Origin: Lentilactobacillus rapi DSM 19907 = JCM 15042
GTDB lineage: Bacteria > Bacillota > Bacilli > Lactobacillales > Lactobacillaceae
Assembly: GCF_001436255.1 (NCBI RefSeq)
Contig: NZ_AZEI01000048.1
Coordinates: forward strand, 1-45,044
Reading direction: 5' to 3'
DNA length: 45,044 bases
The notes below the pieces were generated by a model that saw nothing but the letters and a program-made list of their open reading frames with translations, was not told the origin of the DNA and searched no databases. Positions 20,463 to 29,408 of the stretch are shown piece by piece (position 1 is the stretch's first letter; every line of letters starts with the position of its first letter). Position numbers and translations under genes: made by a program.

Positions 20463-21470
20463 CTAAACGGCTTTAATCACATGATCACTCGACTTACCAG
20501 AAATCAGCTTCAATGTGTCATCCAGTGACTGTTTAACCATATTCTCCACGGCAATGTCTGTGTAAAAGGCCACGTGAGGCGTTAAGAAAACATTGTCAAG
20601 GGACTTTAAAGTTTCGTAGGCCTTCAACGGAATGCCATCTTTGCCCTCAAACGTTTGATTGAAGATCTTGGTTTCGTCTTCAATGACATCAATGCCGGCA
20701 CCGGCGATTTGCTTGTTTTTCAACGCCGCAATCAACGCGTCTGTGTCAACCACCGGTCCTCTTGAACAGTTGATTAGAAATGCGGAAGGCTTCATCAGCG
20801 CGAACTGATCCGTGCTGACCATATGGTAATTGTCTTCGCTCATATACACATGCATCGTCACAATGTCTGCGTGCTGATAAATATCTTCCTTAGTGGTGTA
20901 TTTAACGATCCCTTTCAAATCGGGATTCTGCTTAAAATCATTACCAAGCACGGTTGCCCCAAATCGCTTAAAGATTCTGGCAACCGTGCTGCCAATGCGG
21001 CCAACCCCGATAATCCCAATCGTCATTTCGGACAATTCACGGGATCTCAAGCCTTCAACAATATAATCATTTTTATGTATTCTCGCTTGGAACTGTGGAA
21101 TGTGGCGAACTAAATTCATTGCGTGGGTCAGCGTCATTTCGGCGACAGCTTCCGGTGAATAGGAGGGCACGTTGGTAATGGTCAATCCATATTTTTTAGC
21201 CCATTTCAAATTGCAGGAATCCACTCCAGCTGATCGCAATGACAACTGCTTAATGCCATAATCGTGCAACTTTTGGTATAGATCCGGGGTCTCACTGAGC
21301 TTGCTGCGTTGACGGTAGTCAATCCCATCATAACCTTCCGCGAGGTGAACCGTGTCATCGTGCAGTTCAATTTGGTTAAAGTCGACCTGAACGTCGGGAT
21401 GTTCGGCTGCCCACTGACCGACGAACTCTTTTTCGTAATCCAAAATATTAAAAGCTAATATTTTCTTCAT
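20463..21470 (-). CDS. D-lactate dehydrogenase family NAD-dependent D-2-hydroxyacid dehydrogenase
   Basis: A 335-residue dehydrogenase. The NAD-binding motif VGRIGSTVARIFKRFG is near residue 150. The catalytic arginine is in NCSRGPVVDTDALI, the glutamate in IDVIEDETKIFN, and the histidine in LTPHVAFYTDIAVENMV. The wording DNYHM, ETKIFN and PH.AFYT..AV.NMV is that of the D-lactate dehydrogenases of lactobacilli, so pyruvate to D-lactate is the likely reaction. D-2-hydroxyisocaproate dehydrogenase or a VanH-like role is possible. The start is ATG 21470 (MKKILAFNIL); an in-frame ATG lies 12 bases upstream. Confidence 0.88.
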   Translation of the reverse strand: MKKILAFNILDYEKEFVGQWAAEHPDVQVDFNQIELHDDTVHLAEGYDGIDYRQRSKLSETPDLYQKLHDYGIKQLSLRSAGVDSCNLKWAKKYGLTITNVPSYSPEAVAEMTLTHAMNLVRHIPQFQARIHKNDYIVEGLRSRELSEMTIGIIGVGRIGSTVARIFKRFGATVLGNDFKQNPDLKGIVKYTTKEDIYQHADIVTMHVYMSEDNYHMVSTDQFALMKPSAFLINCSRGPVVDTDALIAALKNKQIAGAGIDVIEDETKIFNQTFEGKDGIPLKAYETLKSLDNVFLTPHVAFYTDIAVENMVKQSLDDTLKLISGKSSDHVIKAV

Positions 21471-21612
21471 CATTTCACCCACTCAATGTATTTTTTCGTC
21501 ATTTCATTCGATCATTTTCGAATAAATTATAAAATGATGAAAATTTGCCAATAATATACCTCATTTACCGTTAAATGTCAAAAGGGCTTGGCGGCCATCT
21601 TCAATTGACAAG

Positions 21613-21716
21613 CAGCTGATCCCAGACATTCAATCAAAAATACCCTGCATTCCAAATACTAGAATGCAGGGCGATTGTTACTTAAATTCTGGGATCAAAA
21701 CGCTTATTGACCCAAT
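21613..21716 (-). repeat. 3'-end element, copy 5
   Basis: This lies between the dehydrogenase promoter region and the stop codon of the large surface-protein gene at 21718. On the minus strand: TTGGGTCAATAAGCGTTTTG, ATCCCAGAATTTAAG, a hairpin (CCCTGCATTC with GAATGCAGGG), then TCTGGGATCAGCTG. Here TGATCCCAGA and TCTGGGATCA form a perfect 10-bp pair around the inner hairpin. The inner hairpin sequence differs completely from the other copies, while the flanking motif is kept. Confidence 0.6.
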
Positions 21717-21717
21717 T

Positions 21718-24700
21718 TTAATACTTTCCAATCACAAATTTCTTGTTACTGGTAATCCAATGACCACTAGGGGTATAGAACCTGGTGATCTTTCCATACT
21801 GCTTGATCGCTTTAATCTTAATTTGGGTGCCTTTTTTGACATACATGGTCTTTTGGCGATTGGCGAACTGCTTGTTAACGTGATAATAAATGCCTTTATT
21901 GTTAATCACTTTAACGGTCTTAGGCTTAGTCAGGTAATACAGTGACCGAACATACTTAGGATTGGCCGTAATGTACCCGCCTTTGACCTTGTACCGTTTA
22001 ACCCCATGCATGGTTCGAACGTCCCCACGTGAGTAATCCCACTTGTTGACCTTGAAAACAGCTCGCTGGGTCCGTGGTTTATTCGCATAGTGGCCAAGCT
22101 TGCCATTCAAGTTAACCGTCTTGTACCGATTGATCGCTTTAATATTATAAACTTTGTAAGGCGTATATGGTGCTTTCGTGGAAACAAACAGCTTATTGCC
22201 AGTGATATAGGATCCGTTTGCCAGATAGAACCGGGTGGCAAACTGACCATGACGAACCACTCTGACAATGTTTTTCACCGTTGTGCCCTGTTTCAAGAAG
22301 GTTGCTTTCTTTCGATCACTTTGCTTAAAGCCTGGGCCCTTGTGCAGGTAGATTCCCTTTGGACTGATAACGGTCACTTTCCGCTGCTTGCCACTGTAAT
22401 ACACTGGGGCAACAAAATCCGGATTAGCGGTAATGTAGCCGCCTTTTACCTTGTACCGCAGCAGGCCATTCTTCGAGTATGCCACGCCGGTAACTTTGAA
22501 GACTGGCGCGTAAATTCTTGGCTTCTTTTGGTAGAAGGTACCCTCACCTTTCTTGAAAGTGGCATTCTTGTGAACCCTGATCGCCTGCTTAGCATAAACT
22601 AATTTCACAATCTTCTTTTTAATGGTTATTGCCGGTTCGACCACCACGGTCTGGTTATCCGGAACGGTTGGGCTGACTGGCGTGCCTGGCGTCACCGGCG
22701 TATCAGGAGTCACTGGAGTCGGCGGTGTCGGTGGGGTTGGTGGCGTTGGCGGTGTCACGGTCTTCTTATAAACGTAGATAACCGTCCCACCAGCTTGGGT
22801 CAAGGTGCCATTGGCTGCCAAGCCAGCAGTCGAAATTTGATCAAATGTGTAACCGGCCACTGTAATTGGGCTGGTTTCATATTGATGACCCGTATATTGA
22901 CCATCTGGATAAGTCGCATTGCCAGCTGGGGCAATCGGATTATTTTGTTCGTCAACATAATTGACTTTCACTCCGGCTGAATTTTGATAGTAAACAAAGG
23001 TGATCGTGCCAGTTACATCATTTTTCAGGGTACCAACCACTTTATCACCACTCATGGTGAAGCTAATCCCGTCACTGCCATTCACCACTTTGAATGTATA
23101 TCCAGAGATTGTCAGTTGATCAGCCTCAAAGGGGTTGCCATCGTATTGACCATCCGGATAAGTTGCCTCATTTGAGGTGCCACTTGGGGCAATATTGTTT
23201 CCCTGTTCATCAACGTAAGCAACTTTAATTTGGCCGGCTTTCACGGCGTCAGCGACCGTAATTTTTGCCTGGCCCTTTTGGAGAACGAACTGCAAACCAG
23301 TTAATCCCTTTTCAGATCGTTTGTCGTATTCGATAACGCTCACCGTATAGGTATGGCCGGCAACCTTATTCGCATTAAAATCCGCCTCAGTGGTAAATAC
23401 CTTGGTTGGATCGGCGTCGTCAGTAATTGTGACTTGAATTTGATCCTTATTGGTCAACGGATCCGTGTCACTAACCACCGTCACGCCATCCGCGTCTTTA
23501 GCATTTAACTGAGAACTACTGTCACCTGAACCGGCAATTGTCCACGTGCCATTGGCCGTTACTGTCGCATCTTTAATCGTCATTGAGGAGTTGTCGTCGA
23601 CGTAAATAAATGCCAAGTTGGAATTAGCATCGCCATAGTGATAGGTAGCCGCGAAATAACGGGGAATCTTGTTACCATTCGTATCCCGGGCAAATTCTGT
23701 GTTGGTGGCATCCGTGTAAGTCCAAGTGGTGGCATTGTTATTGAAATCATCGGCATCTTTAAACGTCCTAATTGGGCGGTAGCCGATCCTATTGCCCGTA
23801 CTGTCATACACGGGAACAACCTCTTGGACAGTTACCCCGAGACCTGGAACCGGCTGGCCATCCTGACCGTAGTAATTGGTAATCTTCGTCTGGTCGGCAT
23901 TATTGATGACTGCCCCGTTAAAGCCCGAGCCAGGATCCCAAACATGCCCTTGGAAGACTTCGGAATTCTTGGCCGAGATTGAAATGACGCCATCGTTAAC
24001 AAAAGTCACATCGGTCGAAGCCACCATCGAATAACCGGTCTGATCAGGGCTAATGACGCCGCCCATTAAGCCGGTTCCGTTACTTGCACCACCATCTGGG
24101 GCATTTTCTTTATAACGGCCGCCAACACTAAAGTTCAAGCTGTAAGTCTTACCAAGATTACTACCATCAGGAGACCATTCTCTTGGTAGTAAAATAACAT
24201 AATAGTAATTTCCCCTACCATCGTTCATTCTGGCAAAAGTCATTTGATCAATATATTTGCCATTTTGAATAACCGCGTATGGATCACGGTAAGGATAGGC
24301 GTCCATTGGCTTGCCATCTGGTCCATAAGTGGTGATATAGCCAACAGTAGAAACATCGTTGGTCGCACCATACATCCCACCCCAATAACCATTTCCATAG
24401 TTCCAGGAATTTTTACTTGGTGCCGTATACTTGCCGGTATGATCGGTTCCGTTTGCCCAGTTGGTTGGATAATGCAGGAATTGTTGCACAATAATGCCAT
24501 CTGGATCATCCTCACCATTTGAAAGGTGGCCGGGTCCGGTGTAATAGTAATCATTTAAGGTAATGAACTGGGAATCGTTAATCTTCTGGCCATCGAGTGG
24601 ATTCACTAGTTGGCCGCCAGTGATATTAAACTTGTTTGAATTGTACGTGACCACGTAATGATCTGGGAACTTAATCACCTGACTAAGCACCTGATCCTTG

Positions 24701-26604
24701 GCTGGATTCCAACCTGGTAGGACGTAGGTTTTATTAACCGAATCCCAAATTTCGTTCTGTGGAATTGAATTTTGGTTTCGGTAAGTCCCATAGGAAGGAT
24801 AGTTGGACAGATAGTTATTAAAGTTAACCGAGAAGTTCGGCTGTTGAACCAATTGGCCGATGGCTGCTGGAATAATCTTAAATTTGTTATTTCCAAGCCG
24901 AAGATCAGTTAATTTGGTTAAGGCAGCATAGCTTGCGGGCAAATCGACCAAGTCATTGCCAATCAAATTCAAATGGGTCAAATTAACCAGCTGGCTCCAT
25001 GAATCCGGTACCGCCGTCAAATGATTATAATGTTCAATATCTTTCCAATTGAAGACATCCGCGTAAGCATAAAAGCCTTTGCCGTTGTTATCAATCAAGG
25101 TAAAGTTATTGACTTTGGCGGTTGGGTCATAATTCAAATGCACATTATTCTCTCTTTGTGGGACGAGATCATAAGGATCATATTGGGCTGGGTTATTGCC
25201 AGTATTTAAATCTGCCCCAAACCCATTAATCCATTCTGCGTAATTAAGACCGTCGTAACTTCCGACATTCAGCGTTGTCAGATTGACCAATTTTTCAATT
25301 CCTGCCTGGCTGACATCGGTTAAGCGGTTATTGTTCAAATCAAGGGTCGTAATCCCTTGAAGGGCCGACATGTCAGGTAACGTGGTAAAGCTGTTACCAT
25401 TCAACGCCAAGGTTCCAGTCAAATGAGTTAACTTGTTGATTGAACTAGGCAAGGCCGCTAAGAAAGGATTGTTCACAATCTTGAGCGAGGTCAATTTGGT
25501 CAACCCACTTAGGTCGCCAATCGTGGTTAATTTGGTATTCCGAGTAATTTCCAGCGATTCCAAATTAGTGAGTTGACTAATTTCATCCGGAATCGTTGTA
25601 AATGAATTGTCGGTTAAATCCAAATTCTTAAGGCCGGTAAAATAGCCAATCCCTGTCAAATCAGCAACTGACTGGGTCTCATCGGCCGTATAAACATCAG
25701 GTGATTCGGCACTTTGACCCGTATAAGGATTATGATAGGTCGCTGTTTTATGAGCTCCTAGCTGTAATCCAACAATTTGAGCCACATTTTCCTGGGTGAT
25801 GTCATTAACCGTGGCATTGTTCGCCAAGATTTTTTGAGAAATTAACAATTCCAAGATCTGTGATTGCATATTTTTGTCAGGCATCCAGCTATTGATGTCA
25901 ACTGCAACCGTCAAAGCGTTAGTATTTTTCAGTGCCGCTGCTGTTTTAACGACCGGCGTTTGGTCAACCGACTTATCTACAGCTGATTTGTCTACAGCTG
26001 ATTTATTTATTACTGATTTGTCCTCCGACTGGGATTTGACAGGCACCGGATCAGTCGGCTGGTCGTTAGATTGACTTACCTGATCAGACTTGGTGGCAGT
26101 TGTTTCTTCCACGTCATTTGCTTGAGGTTGCTGGGCTGTTACCTGCTCTGGTTGAGTCGGTGCCTGTTGGGCAGCCTGTGAAGCTGGCTGTTGTGACTGC
26201 CCAGTAGGCACTTGCAGGCTTGCTGATTCATCTGAAGCCGCTTGTTGCCCAGCACTCGGCTGAGTTTGGGCCGGTTGCTGATCAGGTGTTTGATTTTGCT
26301 TCGTTGATTGCTCTGGCGCAGCTGGTGATTGATCATTCGTCACAGCAGCCGCAGTTTGGGCCGTTGCCTCAGTCTGCTCAACCGGTTGTTCATTCACCGT
26401 TCCAGCACCTTGATCAGCTGGAGAAAGCTCCCCCTGAGAATCCCCCGCCCGGTTATCTTTGACTGTTACGGTTGAAATCTGGCCTTGTTGGTCTTGGGCA
26501 TGAACGTTCAGCGTTCCAAGCCCAAGGGTTAACGCCGTCATCGTTGCTGCAGCGAAAACCCACTTTTTGCCGTCTTTATACATCCGCCAATGTGTTTTCA
26601 TCAT
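21718..26604 (-). CDS. Giant secreted surface protein with LRR, MucBP and DUF5776-type domains
   Basis: A 1,628-residue protein. Start ATG 26604 (or the next ATG at 26601) follows GAGGGGGGAG; in-frame codons further upstream lack a ribosome binding site. Domains: long signal peptide with the K.YK.GKKW motif (1-36); Q/P/T/A-rich low-complexity region with short SAVDK repeats (about 37-240); leucine-rich repeats (about 315-455 and 525-585); a long uncharacterised region (about 600-1100); two MucBP-like modules (YVDEQGNNIAP near 1121 and YVDEQNNPIAPAG near 1212); a TPP/TPV proline-rich linker (about 1280-1320); and a Lys/Tyr-rich tail with repeated YKVKGGYITANP units (about 1335-1628), as in DUF5776 domains. 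It has no LPXTG, so wall attachment is presumably through the basic tail. A role in adhesion to mucin or surfaces is likely (inference). Confidence 0.92.
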   Translation of the reverse strand: MMKTHWRMYKDGKKWVFAAATMTALTLGLGTLNVHAQDQQGQISTVTVKDNRAGDSQGELSPADQGAGTVNEQPVEQTEATAQTAAAVTNDQSPAAPEQSTKQNQTPDQQPAQTQPSAGQQAASDESASLQVPTGQSQQPASQAAQQAPTQPEQVTAQQPQANDVEETTATKSDQVSQSNDQPTDPVPVKSQSEDKSVINKSAVDKSAVDKSVDQTPVVKTAAALKNTNALTVAVDINSWMPDKNMQSQILELLISQKILANNATVNDITQENVAQIVGLQLGAHKTATYHNPYTGQSAESPDVYTADETQSVADLTGIGYFTGLKNLDLTDNSFTTIPDEISQLTNLESLEITRNTKLTTIGDLSGLTKLTSLKIVNNPFLAALPSSINKLTHLTGTLALNGNSFTTLPDMSALQGITTLDLNNNRLTDVSQAGIEKLVNLTTLNVGSYDGLNYAEWINGFGADLNTGNNPAQYDPYDLVPQRENNVHLNYDPTAKVNNFTLIDNNGKGFYAYADVFNWKDIEHYNHLTAVPDSWSQLVNLTHLNLIGNDLVDLPASYAALTKLTDLRLGNNKFKIIPAAIGQLVQQPNFSVNFNNYLSNYPSYGTYRNQNSIPQNEIWDSVNKTYVLPGWNPAKDQVLSQVIKFPDHYVVTYNSNKFNITGGQLVNPLDGQKINDSQFITLNDYYYTGPGHLSNGEDDPDGIIVQQFLHYPTNWANGTDHTGKYTAPSKNSWNYGNGYWGGMYGATNDVSTVGYITTYGPDGKPMDAYPYRDPYAVIQNGKYIDQMTFARMNDGRGNYYYVILLPREWSPDGSNLGKTYSLNFSVGGRYKENAPDGGASNGTGLMGGVISPDQTGYSMVASTDVTFVNDGVISISAKNSEVFQGHVWDPGSGFNGAVINNADQTKITNYYGQDGQPVPGLGVTVQEVVPVYDSTGNRIGYRPIRTFKDADDFNNNATTWTYTDATNTEFARDTNGNKIPRYFAATYHYGDANSNLAFIYVDDNSSMTIKDATVTANGTWTIAGSGDSSSQLNAKDADGVTVVSDTDPLTNKDQIQVTITDDADPTKVFTTEADFNANKVAGHTYTVSVIEYDKRSEKGLTGLQFVLQKGQAKITVADAVKAGQIKVAYVDEQGNNIAPSGTSNEATYPDGQYDGNPFEADQLTISGYTFKVVNGSDGISFTMSGDKVVGTLKNDVTGTITFVYYQNSAGVKVNYVDEQNNPIAPAGNATYPDGQYTGHQYETSPITVAGYTFDQISTAGLAANGTLTQAGGTVIYVYKKTVTPPTPPTPPTPPTPVTPDTPVTPGTPVSPTVPDNQTVVVEPAITIKKKIVKLVYAKQAIRVHKNATFKKGEGTFYQKKPRIYAPVFKVTGVAYSKNGLLRYKVKGGYITANPDFVAPVYYSGKQRKVTVISPKGIYLHKGPGFKQSDRKKATFLKQGTTVKNIVRVVRHGQFATRFYLANGSYITGNKLFVSTKAPYTPYKVYNIKAINRYKTVNLNGKLGHYANKPRTQRAVFKVNKWDYSRGDVRTMHGVKRYKVKGGYITANPKYVRSLYYLTKPKTVKVINNKGIYYHVNKQFANRQKTMYVKKGTQIKIKAIKQYGKITRFYTPSGHWITSNKKFVIGKY

Positions 26605-26755
26605 TGTCTCCCCCCTCGAATCCAATGGTTGCATTGCTACATAGTAATAATAACGGTTACATAAATGAAATGCCAGCAACTTGACTTACTAAAAACGCCG
26701 TGATATCAATCATTACAGCCGATTTACCGGCACATGGAGTTTTATTACAAGCCTG

Positions 26756-27649
26756 TTAACTTTTTGATGAATGAAACGTCACTTGGCGAATTTTCTCAAT
26801 AATTTTTGCCTGTGAAGGACTAAAAACGGTGTCTTTTCGAGTTGCTAATCCGAGCTTAAATTTTGGCTGAGGGGTGTCCGTTAGTTTAAGCAAAACGACG
26901 TTGGGATTCGTCACTTTTACGGCGTTGCTAAGCAGACCAATGCCGACGTCTTGGGCAACAAGGTTAATGATGCTTTGGGTCTCAATCGATCGAAAGATCA
27001 CCGCAGGCCGCATGTGGTTTGCTTGGGCCAGTGTGCGGAACACTTGATCATGAACAAAGCTATTTTTAAATAAAATAAATGGTTGTCCCTTTAGTTCTCG
27101 AAAGGCAATCGTGGTGCGCTTGGCCAATGGATTTTGCTTAGTCACCAAGATTGAAAATGGTTGGCGGTCAAACTCATCAATCTGGATTTCCGAGTCATCA
27201 ATTTCGTCAACATATCCCAAAAAGGAAATATCCAGTTTGCCATACTTGAGATCCTTCAATGCCGACAATGATCCTTCTTCCACCGTATCCAAGTTCTCCA
27301 GATAATGATCCGGGAGCTGTTTGGCAATCCTTGGAAAATAGTTGGTCTCGATGATGGGGGGCATCCCCATGACCAAATGCTGCCGGTGACTATTTTGGAT
27401 CTCAACGGTCGCCAACCGAAAGTGATAAAGCATCTCATTAGCGTGGGCTAAGAGTTGTTCACCAGCTGGCGTCAAGGTAATTGCCTGGTGGGGATTCCCC
27501 CGAACCAGTAATTGACTGGCAAATTGCGTTTCAAGGCGCTTAATCGCGGCCGAAACCGTTGGCTGGCTGACATGGTATTGTTGAGCAACCTTTGAAAAGT
27601 TTTTTTCTTGTGATAGTGAGACATAATATTGAAGATCATTAATATTCAT
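26756..27649 (-). CDS. LysR-family regulator, divergent from the malolactic enzyme gene (MleR-like)
   Basis: A 297-residue regulator. The N-terminal winged HTH is clear (MNINDLQYYVSLSQEKNFSK, then VAQQYHVSQPTVSAAIKRLE), and a substrate-binding-like effector domain runs from about residue 90 to the end. The start is ATG 27649, preceded by ACGGGG at eight bases; the ATG at 27700 would add 17 residues not seen in the family. It is divergent from the malolactic enzyme-fumarase operon at 27774, the arrangement of mleR in Oenococcus and lactobacilli, so malate or fumarate may be the inducer (inference). Confidence 0.88.
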   Translation of the reverse strand: MNINDLQYYVSLSQEKNFSKVAQQYHVSQPTVSAAIKRLETQFASQLLVRGNPHQAITLTPAGEQLLAHANEMLYHFRLATVEIQNSHRQHLVMGMPPIIETNYFPRIAKQLPDHYLENLDTVEEGSLSALKDLKYGKLDISFLGYVDEIDDSEIQIDEFDRQPFSILVTKQNPLAKRTTIAFRELKGQPFILFKNSFVHDQVFRTLAQANHMRPAVIFRSIETQSIINLVAQDVGIGLLSNAVKVTNPNVVLLKLTDTPQPKFKLGLATRKDTVFSPSQAKIIEKIRQVTFHSSKS

Positions 27650-27717
27650 GTGAATTACCCCGTTATTATCAGATACTTGTTGGTTACCATTATTAATCAT
27701 AATAGATGATGGCTATT

Positions 27718-27746
27718 TTGACTATACAAAGTTCGCAAGATTATCC
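27718..27746 (+). promoter_or_regulatory. Putative promoter of the malolactic enzyme-fumarase operon
   Basis: TTGACT (27718-27723) and TTATCC (27741-27746) are 17 bp apart, with the ribosome binding site AAAGGGTG downstream. The -10 is weak, as expected for a promoter that needs a LysR activator. AT-rich T-N11-A-like sequences lie between it and the regulator gene at 27649, but no site can be fixed by eye. Confidence 0.45.
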
Positions 27747-27773
27747 TTAAGAAAAACCAAAGGGTGCGATGCT

Positions 27774-29393
27774 ATGACAAATCAAAAATTAACCGATCCA
27801 TTTACCAACAAAGGAACTGCCTTTACAGCAGCCGAACGCAAACAATTTGGCCTGGTGGGCATGCTGCCGCCGAGGATTCAGAGCTTGGCAGAACAAGCAG
27901 ATGAGGTCTATCGCCAGTACCAGCAACGCTCAACTCCCTTAGAAAAGCGCTTGTTTTTAATGACAATCTTTAATGAAAACCGAGTTCTCTTTTTCAAGGT
28001 CTTCAGCCAGCACGTTGCCGAATTAATGCCAATTGTTTACGATCCAACCATCGCAACGACGGTCGAAAATTACAGCCGGTTGTTCGTCCAGCCACAGGGA
28101 GCCGCCTTTTTATCAATCGACGATCCTGATTCAATTGAAGCATCCCTCAAAAATGCCGCAAATGGCCGCAAGATTAGTCTCCTCTGTGTGACTGACGGCG
28201 AGGGCATCTTGGGGATCGGCGATTGGGGCACTCAAGGCGTTGATATCACCGTCGGCAAGTTAATGGTTTATACCGCTGCGGCCGGAATCGACCCCAGTTC
28301 TGTACTACCAGTGGTGATCGATGCCGGCACCAATAACGAAAAGCTCCTGAACGATCCCCTTTATTTGGGTAACAAATTTAAACGAGTTCGTGGGAAACGC
28401 TATGATGATTTTATTGATCAATTTGTATCTGCCGTTGAAAAAATATTTCCTGACGTCTATCTCCATTTTGAGGACTTCGGTCGTTCAAACGCAGCTACTA
28501 TTTTGAATCAATACAAAGATCGCAACCTGGTCTTTAATGATGACATCCAAGGAACTGGGATCATTGTCTTAGCCGGAATCATTGGGGCGCTCAACATCTC
28601 CAAGCAAAAATTCACCGATCAGCGCTACCTTTGCTTTGGCGCGGGCACGGCCGGGGCTGGTATCACCCGCAAAGTGTACGATGAAATGGTCAGTGCCGGG
28701 TTAAGCCCAGCGGAAGCCAAGAAGCACTTCTATTTGGTTGATAAACAGGGATTGTTATTTGACGATATGACTGATCTCACCCCCGAGCAGAAGCCCTTTG
28801 CCCGTTCACGCGCAGAATTTGCCAACGCTGATAAATTAACCAACTTGCTGGCCGTCGTCAAAGCCGTTCACCCAACCATCATGGTGGGAACTTCGACTCA
28901 ACATGGGGCCTTCACCAAAGCTGTTGTGACCGAAATGGCAGCTCACACCAAGCGGCCAATCATCTTCCCAATTTCGAACCCCACCAAGCTTATTGAAGCC
29001 AATGCGGACGATCTGATTAAGTGGACGAACGGCCAAGCTTTAGTGGCCACTGGCATTCCGTCCGCTAACGTTGACTATAACGGTGTGACTTACCAAATCG
29101 GTCAAGCCAACAATGCCCTTATCTATCCAGGACTCGGGCTTGGTGCAATCGCCGCTCATGCGTCAGTTCTCAACGACCAAATGATTTCGGCGGCTGCCCA
29201 CTCCCTCGGTGATATTGTCGACGTAAGCCAGCCCGGAGCTGCTGTTTTGCCGCCAGTCACCAAGCTCAACCAATTTTCGGATACAGTTGCCGCTGCCGTG
29301 GGGCAAAGTGCGGTTGATCAAAAATTGAATCAAAAAACAATTGAGTCAGTCACAGCAGCAATCAATGATGTAAAATGGGAACCAACCTACTAA
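27774..29393 (+). CDS. mleA: Malolactic enzyme
   Basis: A 539-residue cytosolic enzyme of the malic enzyme family, which decarboxylates L-malate to L-lactate and CO2 with bound NAD and Mn. Its length and sequence match malolactic enzymes (about 540 residues): [103 protein letters not shown] and FPISNPT. An NAD-malic enzyme making pyruvate has a similar fold, but the wording here favours the malolactic type. It starts after AAAGGGTGCGATGCT. The fumarase gene begins 15 bases after its stop. No malate permease (mleP) gene is present, which is unusual for a malolactic locus. Confidence 0.92.
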   Translation: MTNQKLTDPFTNKGTAFTAAERKQFGLVGMLPPRIQSLAEQADEVYRQYQQRSTPLEKRLFLMTIFNENRVLFFKVFSQHVAELMPIVYDPTIATTVENYSRLFVQPQGAAFLSIDDPDSIEASLKNAANGRKISLLCVTDGEGILGIGDWGTQGVDITVGKLMVYTAAAGIDPSSVLPVVIDAGTNNEKLLNDPLYLGNKFKRVRGKRYDDFIDQFVSAVEKIFPDVYLHFEDFGRSNAATILNQYKDRNLVFNDDIQGTGIIVLAGIIGALNISKQKFTDQRYLCFGAGTAGAGITRKVYDEMVSAGLSPAEAKKHFYLVDKQGLLFDDMTDLTPEQKPFARSRAEFANADKLTNLLAVVKAVHPTIMVGTSTQHGAFTKAVVTEMAAHTKRPIIFPISNPTKLIEANADDLIKWTNGQALVATGIPSANVDYNGVTYQIGQANNALIYPGLGLGAIAAHASVLNDQMISAAAHSLGDIVDVSQPGAAVLPPVTKLNQFSDTVAAAVGQSAVDQKLNQKTIESVTAAINDVKWEPTY

Positions 29394-29408
29394 TAAGGAG
29401 CATTCGTC

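Noticed and set aside
27774-29393. NAD-malic enzyme instead of malolactic enzyme
   Set aside because: Possible from the shared fold, but the length, N-terminus (NKGTAFT) and the divergent LysR gene match malolactic loci. Kept as an alternative only.
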